DNA of 64,000 nt. Source: Paraburkholderia unamae (GTDB taxonomy: Bacteria; Pseudomonadota; Gammaproteobacteria; Burkholderiales; Burkholderiaceae). Shown piece after piece: positions 28,185-36,234 of the stretch. Both the position numbers and the translations under genes were made by a program. Every line of letters starts with the position of its first letter. Positions within the stretch are counted from its first letter, which is position 1. Location: positions 186,001 to 250,000 of the forward strand of contig NZ_QLSU01000005.1 of the NCBI RefSeq assembly GCF_003268775.1, in the 5' to 3' direction. Below the pieces are notes generated by a model that had not been told where the DNA came from, did not search any database, and was given only the letters and a program-made list of their open reading frames with translations.

Positions 28185-28907
28185 ATGAATCTCCCCGCTA
28201 CCGACGAATCGAGCCATTTCCCGGGTCTCGCGCGCGTTGCCGCCCTGCTCGCCGACCCCGGCCGCGCCGCCATGCTCTGGGCGCTCATGGACGGCAGCGC
28301 GCGGCCCGCGGGCGAGCTCACGATGATCGCGGGCCTCTCGCCTTCGGCGGCGAGCGGCCACCTCGCGCGCCTCACCGACGGCGGCCTGCTCGCGCTCGAC
28401 GTGCGCGGACGCCACCGCTACTACCGCATCGCGACGCCTGAAATCGCCGCCACCATCGAGGCGCTCATGAACGTCGCCCACGCGACCAACGTCGTGGCCG
28501 CGCAGCGTCCGGCGCCGCGCCCGGTCCGCACAGTACCGCTGGAGATGCGGCACGCACGCACCTGCTACGACCACATGGCCGGTGAAGTCGCCGTGCAGGT
28601 GTTCGAGCGCCTCGTGGGAGGCGGCCTGCTCGTGCGCGACGGCGACACGCTCGAAGCCACGCCCGAAGGCGCGGCGCGTCTCGCCGCCTGGGGTGTCGAC
28701 GTCGCGGCGCTGCATACGCGGCGGCGGCGCTTTGCCTGCACCTGCCTCGACTGGAGCGAGCGGCGGCCGCATCTGGGCGGCGCGCTGGGCGCGGCGCTGC
28801 TCGATTCGTGGACGCAGGGCGGCTGGATCGAGCGCACGAGTCGCCCGCGCGTGCTGCGCATCACGCCCAAGGGGCAGCGCGAGTTCGACGCGCTAGTGGC
28901 GGTTTAG
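28185..28907 (+). CDS. ArsR-family transcriptional regulator
   Basis: This 240-residue protein has a winged-helix domain of the ArsR type (ARVAALLADPGRAAMLWALMDGS, PAGELTMIAGLSPSAASGHLARLTDGGLLALDVRGRHRYYRI). A C-terminal extension of about 130 residues contains HARTCYDHMAGEVAV and RRRFACTCLDWSERRPHLGGALG. The Cys/His residues there could be a metal or redox sensor, but this is inference. ATG 28185 has AGGAA at 8 bp; a GTG at 28152 is less likely. Confidence 0.9.
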   Translation: MNLPATDESSHFPGLARVAALLADPGRAAMLWALMDGSARPAGELTMIAGLSPSAASGHLARLTDGGLLALDVRGRHRYYRIATPEIAATIEALMNVAHATNVVAAQRPAPRPVRTVPLEMRHARTCYDHMAGEVAVQVFERLVGGGLLVRDGDTLEATPEGAARLAAWGVDVAALHTRRRRFACTCLDWSERRPHLGGALGAALLDSWTQGGWIERTSRPRVLRITPKGQREFDALVAV

Positions 28908-29079
28908 AGCGCCAATCCGCGCCAAATCACGCCAATATAAGCTGACAAATACCCAACAACTTCGCCGATTTCGCCCGCAAAATCTCGCGTTTCGCCCTCC
29001 GTCACACGTTCTGTTACATCTCCTGCATAAGCCTTAACAAATGCGTGCGCATGGAAACACGCGCGCCGGATACAGTGCC

Positions 29080-29136
29080 CTGCATGGGGTGGGAGCAAGC
29101 GCTCAAGCGCCCGGTCCCGCCGACAGGAGAACGAAC
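29080..29136 (+). promoter_or_regulatory. Structured leader element, copy A (FecR/DUF6600 gene)
   Basis: The sequence has CTGCATGGGG, an outer GGTGGGA/TCCCGCC stem and an inner GCGC-TCAA-GCGC hairpin. It ends GCCGACAGGAGA, which serves as the ribosome-binding site 6 bp before the ATG at 29137. Confidence 0.55.
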
Positions 29137-31743
29137 ATGACAACGCGCACGCCTACGACGCCCACGCCGCCTACGATCACGATCACCCGGTTTCGCCGCA
29201 CAACCCGCCGCACCCTGTTCGCACTGGCCGCGCTCGCCGCGCTGAACCTCGCCGCCGCGCCCACGGTTTTCGCACAGGCCGCGCCGCCCGACGCCGGGCC
29301 CGCGCCGGGCGCCGCGAGCGTCGATCCGCCTGGCCGCGTCGCCCGCCTCGACTACATGGCCGGCGCCGTGACCACCGAGCCGGCCGGCGCAAGCGACTGG
29401 TCGTATGCGCAGCTCAACCGCCCGCTCACGACGGGCGACCAGCTCTGGAACGATGCCAACGGGCGCTCCGAGCTTCACATCGGATCGACGGCCGTGCGCC
29501 TCGGCGCGCAAACGAGCCTCGACGTCCTCAACCTCGACGACCAGACGTCGCAACTGAAAGTGGCGCAAGGCACGCTCTCCACGCGCGTGCGCGAAATTCC
29601 GCAGGGCACGACTTATGAAATCGACACGCCGAACCTCGCGCTGGGCGTGACGAGCCCCGGCGACTATCGCGTGGACGTCGCGCCCGACGGCAGCACCACG
29701 ACCGTAACCGTGCGCAGCGGCAACGTGACCGTGTACGGCGAGAACGGCCAGATGCCGATGACGGCCGGCCAGCAGATGCGCTTCGGCGGCACCGACCTCC
29801 AGCAGGTGGCGAGCAACGAAGCACCGGCGCCCGACGCCTTCGACCAGTGGGGGCTCGCGCGCGACCAGGCCGAAGACCGCTCGGTCTCGGCGCGCTACGT
29901 CTCGCGTGACATGCCCGGCTATCAGGATCTCGACAACAACGGCACGTGGCGCAGCGACCCGCAGTACGGCGAAGTCTGGACACCGAGTTCGGTGCCCGCG
30001 GGCTGGGCGCCCTATCACGACGGTCACTGGGTCTGGCAAGCGCCTTGGGGCTGGACCTGGGTCGACGACGCGCCGTGGGGCTTCGCGCCTTATCACTACG
30101 GCCGCTGGGCCTACGTGGACGATTCATGGGCCTGGGTGCCGGGACCGATCGTGGAGAGCGCCCCACCCGTCTACGCGCCTGCGCTGGTCGCGTTCGTCGG
30201 CGGTGGAGGCGGCGGTGCCGACTGGGGCGTGAATCTGGCGGTGGGCGGCGTCGCGGCGGCGGGCGTCGCGTGGTTCGCGCTCGGGCCGGGCGAGCCGTGG
30301 CATCCGCACTGGGGCGGCTGGAGTCCGCATTACTACGACCGTGTGAACCAGACCGTCGTGGTCAACAACTATCGGCGCGACGTCAACATCACGAACATCA
30401 ACGTTCACAACACCTATGTGAACTATCGCGTGCCGGGCGCGGTGACCGCGGTGCCGGCCACGGCCTTCGTCCATGGGCAGCAGACCTCGCGCTTCGCGCA
30501 GCACGTCGATCCGCAGCAGTGGCGCAACGCGCGCATCGAGCCGGGCACGCCCGGCATCGCGCCGGTCAAAGGCAGCTTCGGCGCCAACCTGCGCCGCGCG
30601 GACTACCGGCCACCCGCGGCGCTCAACCAGCGCCAGGTCGTCGCCACGCGCGCACCGGTCGCGCCGCCCGCGTTCCACGACAACCTCGCGCAGCGTTTCG
30701 CCCACTCGGGCGGCACCGTGCCGGGCGCGGGCGCGCCGGTGGTGCGCGTCTCGGCTCCGGCACATGCTTCGTTCTCGCCTTTCTCCCCTGCCGCGCACGG
30801 CGCGTGGCCCGCGCAGAACGTGCGGGTCGTGCCGCCGCATTCGCCCGTCGTCGGCGCGGCCGGAAGGCCCTCTGGCCCGCAAGGGCAGGCGCAGCCGGGC
30901 CGGCCGGGCGTCCCTGGCGGCGCACCCGCTCCGGGCGCACCGGCCTTCAACGCCATGCAGCGAGGCGCCGGGCACGGCCAGCCCGGCATGCCCGCAGCCG
31001 CCGCACAGGATCATGGCGTGCCGCACCCGCCGCAGTTCGCCGGGCGGCCGCAAGGCGGCATGCCCGCAGCCGGCCAGCCGGGTCCGAGTGGCGCGAATAT
31101 GGCCAACGTAGCGAACGGTCCGCGCGGCGAAGCCCACCAGCCGGCCTGGACGCAGCCGCATACGCCGCTGGCCATGCGCGGACAGCCGGGCGGACAAGCA
31201 GGCGCACAAGCAGGCGGACAAGCGCCCGGCAACGAGGCAGGCAGACCGACCGCGCTGGCCATGCAGGCGCCGCGTAACGAAGGGCGTGCACAACCGCAGC
31301 AACCACAGCAGCAGCCACAGCAACGGATGCCCGAACCGGCGGCGGCGCAGCATGGCCCGCAGGTGCCGCCACAGGCGCAGGCCCGCCCGCAACCGCAAGC
31401 CGAGGCGCGCCCCGAGTTCCGCCAGCAGGCACAACCTCAACCGCAGCAGCGAGCGGAGTTCCACCCGCAGGCACAACCCCAGCCGCAACAGCGCGCCGAG
31501 GCCCGCCCGCAGCCGCAGCCTCAACCGCATCAGGAATTCCGTCCGCAACCGCAGCCCCAGCAGCGCGCCGAGGCGCGTCCGCAGCCGCAACCGCGCGCGG
31601 AATTCCATCCGCAGCCGCAGCCCCAACCGCAGCAACGCGCGGAATTTCACCCGCAGCCGCAGCCTCAGGCGCGTCCGCAACCCGCGCCGCATCCGCAAGA
31701 GCGCGCAAGCGGCGGCAATCACGACGACCACCACCACGGCTGA
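29137..31743 (+). CDS. Large secreted FecR/DUF6600-type protein with Gln/Pro repeat tail
   Basis: This 868-residue protein has a long signal peptide ending TVFAQ. A FecR-like region follows (RVARLDYMAGAVT to about residue 230; QLNRPLTTGDQLWNDANGRSELHIGS), then a Trp/Tyr-rich DUF6600-like module (WRSDPQYGEVWTPSSVPAGWAPY, GWTWVDDAPWGFAPYHYGRW). The last roughly 330 residues are disordered, with Pro/Gly and then dense Gln/Pro repeats. It is probably periplasmic or outer-envelope. No adjacent sigma factor or FecI is found, so a signalling role is unsupported. Confidence 0.85.
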   Translation: MTTRTPTTPTPPTITITRFRRTTRRTLFALAALAALNLAAAPTVFAQAAPPDAGPAPGAASVDPPGRVARLDYMAGAVTTEPAGASDWSYAQLNRPLTTGDQLWNDANGRSELHIGSTAVRLGAQTSLDVLNLDDQTSQLKVAQGTLSTRVREIPQGTTYEIDTPNLALGVTSPGDYRVDVAPDGSTTTVTVRSGNVTVYGENGQMPMTAGQQMRFGGTDLQQVASNEAPAPDAFDQWGLARDQAEDRSVSARYVSRDMPGYQDLDNNGTWRSDPQYGEVWTPSSVPAGWAPYHDGHWVWQAPWGWTWVDDAPWGFAPYHYGRWAYVDDSWAWVPGPIVESAPPVYAPALVAFVGGGGGGADWGVNLAVGGVAAAGVAWFALGPGEPWHPHWGGWSPHYYDRVNQTVVVNNYRRDVNITNINVHNTYVNYRVPGAVTAVPATAFVHGQQTSRFAQHVDPQQWRNARIEPGTPGIAPVKGSFGANLRRADYRPPAALNQRQVVATRAPVAPPAFHDNLAQRFAHSGGTVPGAGAPVVRVSAPAHASFSPFSPAAHGAWPAQNVRVVPPHSPVVGAAGRPSGPQGQAQPGRPGVPGGAPAPGAPAFNAMQRGAGHGQPGMPAAAAQDHGVPHPPQFAGRPQGGMPAAGQPGPSGANMANVANGPRGEAHQPAWTQPHTPLAMRGQPGGQAGAQAGGQAPGNEAGRPTALAMQAPRNEGRAQPQQPQQQPQQRMPEPAAAQHGPQVPPQAQARPQPQAEARPEFRQQAQPQPQQRAEFHPQAQPQPQQRAEARPQPQPQPHQEFRPQPQPQQRAEARPQPQPRAEFHPQPQPQPQQRAEFHPQPQPQARPQPAPHPQERASGGNHDDHHHG

Positions 31744-31762
31744 TCGCCGCGCCGCAAACGAC

Positions 31763-31797
31763 AAAGCCCGCGAACGTCGCCGTTCGCGGGCTTTTTT
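31763..31797 (+). terminator. Intrinsic terminator after the FecR/DUF6600 gene
   Basis: A perfect 14-bp stem (AAAGCCCGCGAACG arm) has a TCGC loop and ends in a seven-T tract. Confidence 0.93.
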
Positions 31798-31818
31798 TAT
31801 CGCGGATTCACGCCGGGG

Positions 31819-32790
31819 TTACACCGCCATCGGCGCGGTGAGCGGCTCGTGATGCCGGTAGTCGACGAGGGAAAAGTCGGACGGCTCCACCTTCTCGAGC
31901 CATTCCGGCTCGTAGACGCCCGTTTTCGCGTACTCGGGCACGCGCTCCGAGATGGCCAGGCGCGGACTCGCGAAAGGCTCCCGGCGCAACTGCTCGTTGA
32001 GCATGCCGAGCTGGTTTTCGTAGATATGCGCGTCGCCGATGAAATACGTGAACCAGCGCGGCGTATAGCCCGTGAGCCGGCCCACGAGATGCAGCAGTAC
32101 CGCGCCCTCGGTGAGGTTGAACGGCGTGCCGAGACCCACGTCGTTGCTGCGGATATAAAGGCACAGCGAGATTTCGCGCTTCACCGGGTTCGGCAAGAAC
32201 TGGTACAGCAGGTGGCAAGCCGGCAGCGCGATTTCCTCGAGCACGGCCGGGTTCCAGCCATGAAACAAAATCCGCCGGTCAGACGGGTTTTTCATGATCG
32301 TGTCGAGGCATTGGCGCAGCTGGTCGACGGCCTTGTAAAGCAGCACTTTCTGCCGACCGTCCTCGCTAAAGCGCGCCACCTCGGCGTAGCCGCGCGATTG
32401 GGCGTCGGCGAGCTGCGCGGCGGCTTCGGCGTCGAGCACCTTGTAGGCGGGCCAGCGCCGCCATTGCACGCCGTAGACGTCGCCCAGGTCGTCCGTGCCC
32501 TCGCGGTACGGATTGGCGAGCCACTGGGCGTTGTCGTTCGCATTGGCGTCCCAGACCTTGCAGCCGAGCGCGCGAAAATCCGCGGCGCTGCGCGAGGCGC
32601 GCAAAAACCCGACCAGCTCGCCCACCGCCGACTTGAATGCCAGCTTTTTCGTCGTCACCGCGGGAAAGCCTTCTTGCAGGTCGAAGCGCAGCATCGCGCC
32701 CGGCTGGCTGATCGTGCGGATGCCGGTGCGGTTTTCCTGCCAGGTGCCGGTGTCGAGAATCGAGCGGACGAGCTCGAGATACTGTTTCAT
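31819..32790 (-). CDS. thyA: Thymidylate synthase ThyA
   Basis: This 323-residue enzyme methylates dUMP to dTMP using methylene-tetrahydrofolate. The catalytic Cys is in [10 protein letters not shown], with the dUMP-binding [13 protein letters not shown] and a C-terminal [12 protein letters not shown] ending. It is about 60 residues longer than the E. coli enzyme, which reflects the longer insertion seen in many ThyA proteins. ATG 32790 is used. folA, which regenerates its cofactor, lies 10.8 kb away across the amyloid-like cluster. Confidence 0.97.
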   Translation of the reverse strand: MKQYLELVRSILDTGTWQENRTGIRTISQPGAMLRFDLQEGFPAVTTKKLAFKSAVGELVGFLRASRSAADFRALGCKVWDANANDNAQWLANPYREGTDDLGDVYGVQWRRWPAYKVLDAEAAAQLADAQSRGYAEVARFSEDGRQKVLLYKAVDQLRQCLDTIMKNPSDRRILFHGWNPAVLEEIALPACHLLYQFLPNPVKREISLCLYIRSNDVGLGTPFNLTEGAVLLHLVGRLTGYTPRWFTYFIGDAHIYENQLGMLNEQLRREPFASPRLAISERVPEYAKTGVYEPEWLEKVEPSDFSLVDYRHHEPLTAPMAV

Positions 32791-33116
32791 GCGCGGTTCC
32801 CTCGTCGGGCACAGGGCGCCCGGTTCGGATTCAGGATGGAAAAGGAGGATTTTACCCGGCGCGCGCGTCCGGGGTCGGCCGCGCCAAAAGCGCGTGCCCA
32901 TACCGAATCGGGGACAAGGGCGAAACGCCCACAGGACGGGCTACGGGGAGCCCAAGGGAAAGCTCGCGGCGAAACCAGGCGCAGCGAGTTCAGACGCCAC
33001 GCAATGGGCGCGGCAACATCCACGGCGGCCACCGTGCGCGGTCGGTGCGCGAAGCCCGAACCCGGCGCTTTCAGCCGCCTTCTGCTCCATGCAACCGCAA
33101 AGCAGCCAGTCCGGCC
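32791..33116. other. 326-bp gap between thyA and sigma-54 regulator
   Basis: This region is thyA's upstream sequence and the 3' side of the regulator gene. A GGAGG-like tract (AAAAGGAGGA near 32841) is present, but no gene, repeat or convincing promoter could be identified. Confidence 0.4.
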
Positions 33117-34502
33117 TCAAGCGCCCGAAGCCAGGCCGCCGGGATGCGGCGCGAGCGGCTCGCTCTCCATGTGGCGCATGCCGTGCGCGCACAGCAGCCG
33201 GTACAGCGTCACGCGCGAGATGCCAAGCTCCTGCGCGGCGTCGCCCAGGCGCCCGCGGTGGCGCAGCAGCGCAAGCTCGATGGCCTGGCGCTCGGCGGCT
33301 TCGCGCGCCTGGGCGAGCGAAACCGGCACCACTTCGACGTAATCGCCGAGTTCGAGATCGCGCGCCGTGATCGCCCGGCCCTCGGACATCACGATGGCGC
33401 GGCGCACGCGGTTGATCAGCTCGCGCACGTTGCCGGGCCAGCTGTAGTTGTGCAGCGCCGCGATGGCGTCGGGCGAGAAGCCGCGCAGGCGGCGGCTGCC
33501 GTCCTTCTTGAAGCGTTCGAGCATGTGCCGCGCGAGCAGCTCGATGTCCTTGCCGCGCGCACGCAGCGGCGGCTCGTCGATCTGCAACACGCACAGGCGG
33601 TGATACAAATCCTGACGAAAGCGCCCTTCCACCATCGCCGCGCGCATGTCCACGTGCGTGGCGGAGATGATGCGCACGTCCACCGGCATCGACTGGTGGC
33701 CGCCCAGGCGCTCGATCTTGCCTTCCTGGAGAAAGCGCAGCAGGCTCGCCTGGCTTTCCATCGGCAGGTCGCCGATTTCGTCGAGAAAGAGCGTGCCGCC
33801 GTTGGCCGCCTCGACGCGCCCCATCTTGCGCTGGCTCGCGCCCGTGAACGCGCCGCGTTCGTAGCCGAACAGTTCCGATTGCAACAGGTGCGGCGGAATC
33901 GCGCCGCAGTTGATCGGCACAAACGGGGCATTGCGGCGCGACGAGCGCTCGTGGATCGCCACCGCCGTGAGTTCCTTGCCCGTACCCGACTCGCCCGAGA
34001 TGAACACCGGCGCATCGGTCATGGCGACCTTGCGGATCGAACGGAACAGCGCCAGCATCGCCTCGCACGAGCCGACCATTTCGCCTTCCGTGCCGCCCGT
34101 GGTGTCGTTCGATGCGGCCTCGCCGAGCGAAACCATGCCATATGCATGACCGACTGAATCGACGATACGCTCGCCGCTCCAGGGCACCGTTACGTAATCG
34201 AAACAGTAATCGCGCACGAGGCGGCGCAGGTTGGCATCCTGCAACTGGCCGGTCGTGGTCGCGGCGACCCAGCCCACGTTAGGCAACGTCAGGCACGGCT
34301 CGAACGAACCGATCTCGTGCAGGTGGAATTCGCTTGAAAGATCGAGCAGTCCCCCCGCAGGCATTCCCGTGCGTAACGCGCGTCGTGCGTCCCGTGCGTT
34401 GCCAACGACTTCCACCTGCCAGCCACGCTCGTGGAACCGCTGGTTCAACGCTTCGACCGGATTTCGCGTCACGTACACCAATTGCCGCGTTGCAGGTTCC
34501 AT
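33117..34502 (-). CDS. Sigma-54-dependent activator with VpsR-like N-terminus
   Basis: This 461-residue bacterial enhancer-binding protein has an atypical receiver-like N-terminal domain of about 145 residues. An AAA+ domain follows, with Walker A GESGTGKE, the sigma-54 contact loop GAFTGA (217-222), Walker B GTLFLDEIGDL and WPGNVREL. A Fis-type helix-turn-helix ends it (GDAAQELGISRVTLYRLL). It resembles VpsR and Burkholderia BerB, which respond to c-di-GMP. It is divergent from the amyloid-like operon and closely similar in the AAA+ domain to the regulator at the operon's far end. Control of that operon is inferred. Confidence 0.92.
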   Translation of the reverse strand: MEPATRQLVYVTRNPVEALNQRFHERGWQVEVVGNARDARRALRTGMPAGGLLDLSSEFHLHEIGSFEPCLTLPNVGWVAATTTGQLQDANLRRLVRDYCFDYVTVPWSGERIVDSVGHAYGMVSLGEAASNDTTGGTEGEMVGSCEAMLALFRSIRKVAMTDAPVFISGESGTGKELTAVAIHERSSRRNAPFVPINCGAIPPHLLQSELFGYERGAFTGASQRKMGRVEAANGGTLFLDEIGDLPMESQASLLRFLQEGKIERLGGHQSMPVDVRIISATHVDMRAAMVEGRFRQDLYHRLCVLQIDEPPLRARGKDIELLARHMLERFKKDGSRRLRGFSPDAIAALHNYSWPGNVRELINRVRRAIVMSEGRAITARDLELGDYVEVVPVSLAQAREAAERQAIELALLRHRGRLGDAAQELGISRVTLYRLLCAHGMRHMESEPLAPHPGGLASGA

Positions 34503-34661
34503 TATTCAGATCCTCTTGCCAACACTATCGTTTGGGAATGACGGCACGCACCTGAATGTACAGACACGCAGCAAAAAGCCCCTTTCGCGCGCCTGAGAAA
34601 CAGTAAACGCGCTTGCTTTTGCTGACAGTGAATCCCCGAGTTGTGGCGTGTGTGTCAACTT

Positions 34662-34686
34662 GCCCAGTTGTGGGCTTTTTCTTTTT
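34662..34686 (+). terminator. Orphan intrinsic terminator in the regulatory region
   Basis: A GCCCA-GTTG-TGGGC hairpin is followed by TTTTTCTTTTT on the plus strand. No plus-strand gene precedes it, so it may end a small RNA or an antisense transcript. Confidence 0.6.
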
Positions 34687-34768
34687 GGCATTACGGCTTT
34701 TTCTGAAGCTTACTATAGCCTCAGGGCACTTGGATAGAATTTATGCGGACGGAATGGTTTAGGGACCG

Positions 34769-34784
34769 ATGGAAATGTTTCCAT
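34769..34784. promoter_or_regulatory. Inverted repeat IR1, possible activator site
   Basis: ATGGAAA-TG-TTTCCAT is a perfect 7-bp inverted repeat with a 2-bp centre, about 257 bp upstream of the predicted sigma-54 start site. The half ATGTTTCCAT recurs at about 34823-34833. Confidence 0.5.
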
Positions 34785-34915
34785 GTCTTTCCCGGTATTT
34801 TGTCAGTGCAGAAATAATTACGGATGTTTCCATTCCCTCAATAGTTAAGCGCCTGACGCGCAAACGTTCTCCTTTGAAACCGGATGGCATTGCCAACGGG
34901 TTTAAACGGCCTCAC

Positions 34916-34931
34916 GTTTCAGCACTGAAAC
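34916..34931. promoter_or_regulatory. Inverted repeat IR2, possible activator site
   Basis: GTTTCAG-CA-CTGAAAC is a perfect 7-bp inverted repeat with a 2-bp centre. It lies about 110 bp upstream of the predicted sigma-54 start site, a usual enhancer distance. Confidence 0.5.
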
Positions 34932-35006
34932 ATTTTGGCGAATATCCGCCATTCAAAATTTGCAGAAAATAGCGCGGCTCGAAGCGTATCAATGGATTGC
35001 GGGCGA

Positions 35007-35022
35007 TGGCACACGTTTCGCT
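35007..35022 (+). promoter_or_regulatory. Sigma-54 (-24/-12) promoter of the amyloid-like operon
   Basis: TGGCACACGTTTCGCT matches the -24/-12 consensus TGGCAC-N5-TTGCW with one mismatch in the -12 element and correct GG-to-GC spacing. The expected start site near 35033 would give a 5' leader of about 16 nt that contains the AGGAG site. Confidence 0.75.
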
Positions 35023-35048
35023 AAATGTCCCGCACCAGGAGATACGCC

Positions 35049-35606
35049 ATGCGACTCATCGTCAAGCCAGTCCGGCGCAGTGTTTTTAGCTACGGCAGCG
35101 CATTTGCCGCCGTGCTCGTTCCCGCCGCGTTCCTCGTCCTCTCGCCCGCCGCTCTGGCCGGGGCCCTGGACGACGCGCAGCCCGCGCAAGCAGAGGTCGG
35201 CAGCTTCGTGAGCGCCGCCCCGGATGTCGTTACTGCAACACCTGGCGCACTCATTCCCGCGACGCTCGACGCGAGCGCCCTGTCTGCCGCGACCGGCACA
35301 AATGACACGGTCGGCACGGACGACACAAACGCAACAAATATCACAGCCGCCAGCGCCGCCGCCGACCCGGTTTCTTTCGGCGACGACGGGGTATTCGCCG
35401 GCGCCGGCACGCTCGACGACCAGACGCTCTCGCGCCAGCGCGGCGGCGCCGTCGGGATGGTGATGGTGGCGGCCACGCCGCAACTGATGCGTGGAAACAA
35501 CAGTGTGACGCTGTGGGATGAAATCGCGCCGCCGGCGCCGCTGCCGATTCCCGTGGACGCCACCCAAAGCGCGCAGGGCAACCTCGCGAGCTACACGAGA
35601 AAGTAA
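35049..35606 (+). CDS. Exported protein with DxxL/double-glycine motif (first gene of amyloid-like operon)
   Basis: This 185-residue protein has a signal peptide ending PAALAGA. A low-complexity Ala/Thr/Asp-rich stretch reaches to about residue 115. Then comes LDDQTLSRQRGG (122-133), with Leu at -12 and -7 and Gly-Gly at -2/-1, as in double-glycine leaders cut by C39 peptidases. The C-terminal 52 residues follow. AGGAG lies 7 bp before the ATG. A C39 peptidase is encoded in the same operon. No known family is recognised; a FapA-like chaperone role is a guess from position. Confidence 0.75.
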   Translation: MRLIVKPVRRSVFSYGSAFAAVLVPAAFLVLSPAALAGALDDAQPAQAEVGSFVSAAPDVVTATPGALIPATLDASALSAATGTNDTVGTDDTNATNITAASAAADPVSFGDDGVFAGAGTLDDQTLSRQRGGAVGMVMVAATPQLMRGNNSVTLWDEIAPPAPLPIPVDATQSAQGNLASYTRK

Positions 35607-35623
35607 CGATGAGATAGGAAACC

Positions 35624-35675
35624 GCGCCGCTTCTGTTGCGACGCGGTGTCAGGCGCGCCGCAACAGAAGCGGCGC
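35624..35675 (+). repeat. Perfect 17-bp inverted repeat between first and second operon genes
   Basis: The arm GCGCCGCTTCTGTTGCG (35624-35640) and its exact complement (35659-35675) are separated by 18 nt. The resulting RNA hairpin would be very stable. It has no T tract, so attenuation, mRNA processing or segmental stability control is more likely than simple termination. Confidence 0.9.
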
Positions 35676-35679
35676 CCGG

Positions 35680-35733
35680 ACATGGGGCCTCGGGCGACGC
35701 GAAAGCGCCAACCAGGGCCGACAGGAGACCGAG
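35680..35733 (+). promoter_or_regulatory. Structured leader element, copy B
   Basis: ACATGGGGCCT is followed by a GCG-AAA-GCGC inner hairpin and AGGGCCGACAGGAGA. GCCGACAGGAGA is identical to copy A and acts as the ribosome-binding site 5 bp before the ATG at 35734. Confidence 0.55.
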
Positions 35734-36234
35734 ATGACAGCACGCAAGCTGACGCACGGCGCAAGCCGGCGTCTCGTCCAGGCCGCCGCCGCCCTGTGCG
35801 GCGTCCTGGCGGCGGGTGTCACGACGGGCGTAGCCGCCCAGCAGGTGACGAACCCCGGCGACATCATCGTCGAACGCGACATCACGCCCCGCAGCGCCTT
35901 CGCCAACGTGCCGAAGAACCAGGACCCGGTGCTCGTGCGCGCCACGACGTTTCCGAAGAACAGCTTCGACCCGGCAATGGCCGCGCTCGTGACCGACACC
36001 GACCTCGTCAACGCGCACGGCTCGAGCGGCGTGAATACGAACGGCGCCATGAGCGCACAGGCCGCTGGCGTGCAGGCAATCACGCGCATTCTCGCCGGCA
36101 ACGCGACCGGCTCGAACACGGCCGCGGGCCCCGGCGCGAGCGCCGGCGTCGGCGGCGGCCTCGGAAGCACGATTTCCTCGACGATCACTGGCGCGCTCGC
36201 CCCGCTCACGGGCGCGATGGGAGGCATGAAATGA
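35734..36234 (+). CDS. Small exported protein of amyloid-like operon
   Basis: This 166-residue protein has a signal peptide ending TGVAAQ. The mature part contains IIVERDITPRSAFANVPKNQDPV and then TDTDLVNAHGSSG (D88, L91, G96), which matches the D-x-x-L-x-x-x-x-G spacing of the first gene's motif. The C-terminus is Gly/Ala/Ser/Thr-rich. The stop overlaps the next start (ATGA). A FapA-like or accessory role is inferred from order only. Confidence 0.75.
   Translation: MTARKLTHGASRRLVQAAAALCGVLAAGVTTGVAAQQVTNPGDIIVERDITPRSAFANVPKNQDPVLVRATTFPKNSFDPAMAALVTDTDLVNAHGSSGVNTNGAMSAQAAGVQAITRILAGNATGSNTAAGPGASAGVGGGLGSTISSTITGALAPLTGAMGGMK

Larger units (their letters stand above)
34503..35048. promoter_or_regulatory. 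AT-rich regulatory region of the amyloid-like operon
   Basis: This 546-bp intergenic region is notably AT-rich for this genome. It holds a plus-strand terminator-like hairpin (34662-34686), two perfect inverted repeats (34769-34784, 34916-34931) and a sigma-54 promoter (35007-35022). A TTGACA on the minus strand (34658-34653) may be the -35 box of the regulator gene. Confidence 0.7.

Noticed and set aside
34729-34747. Possible second sigma-54 promoter (TTGGATAGAATTTATGC)
   Set aside because: The GG to GC spacing is one base too long, and the -24 element lacks CA after GG.
34769-34972. 67-codon plus-strand open frame in the AT-rich region before the amyloid-like operon
   Set aside because: It has no ribosome-binding site and no recognisable domain, and it overlaps the inverted repeats of the regulatory region. 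It appears to be a chance frame.
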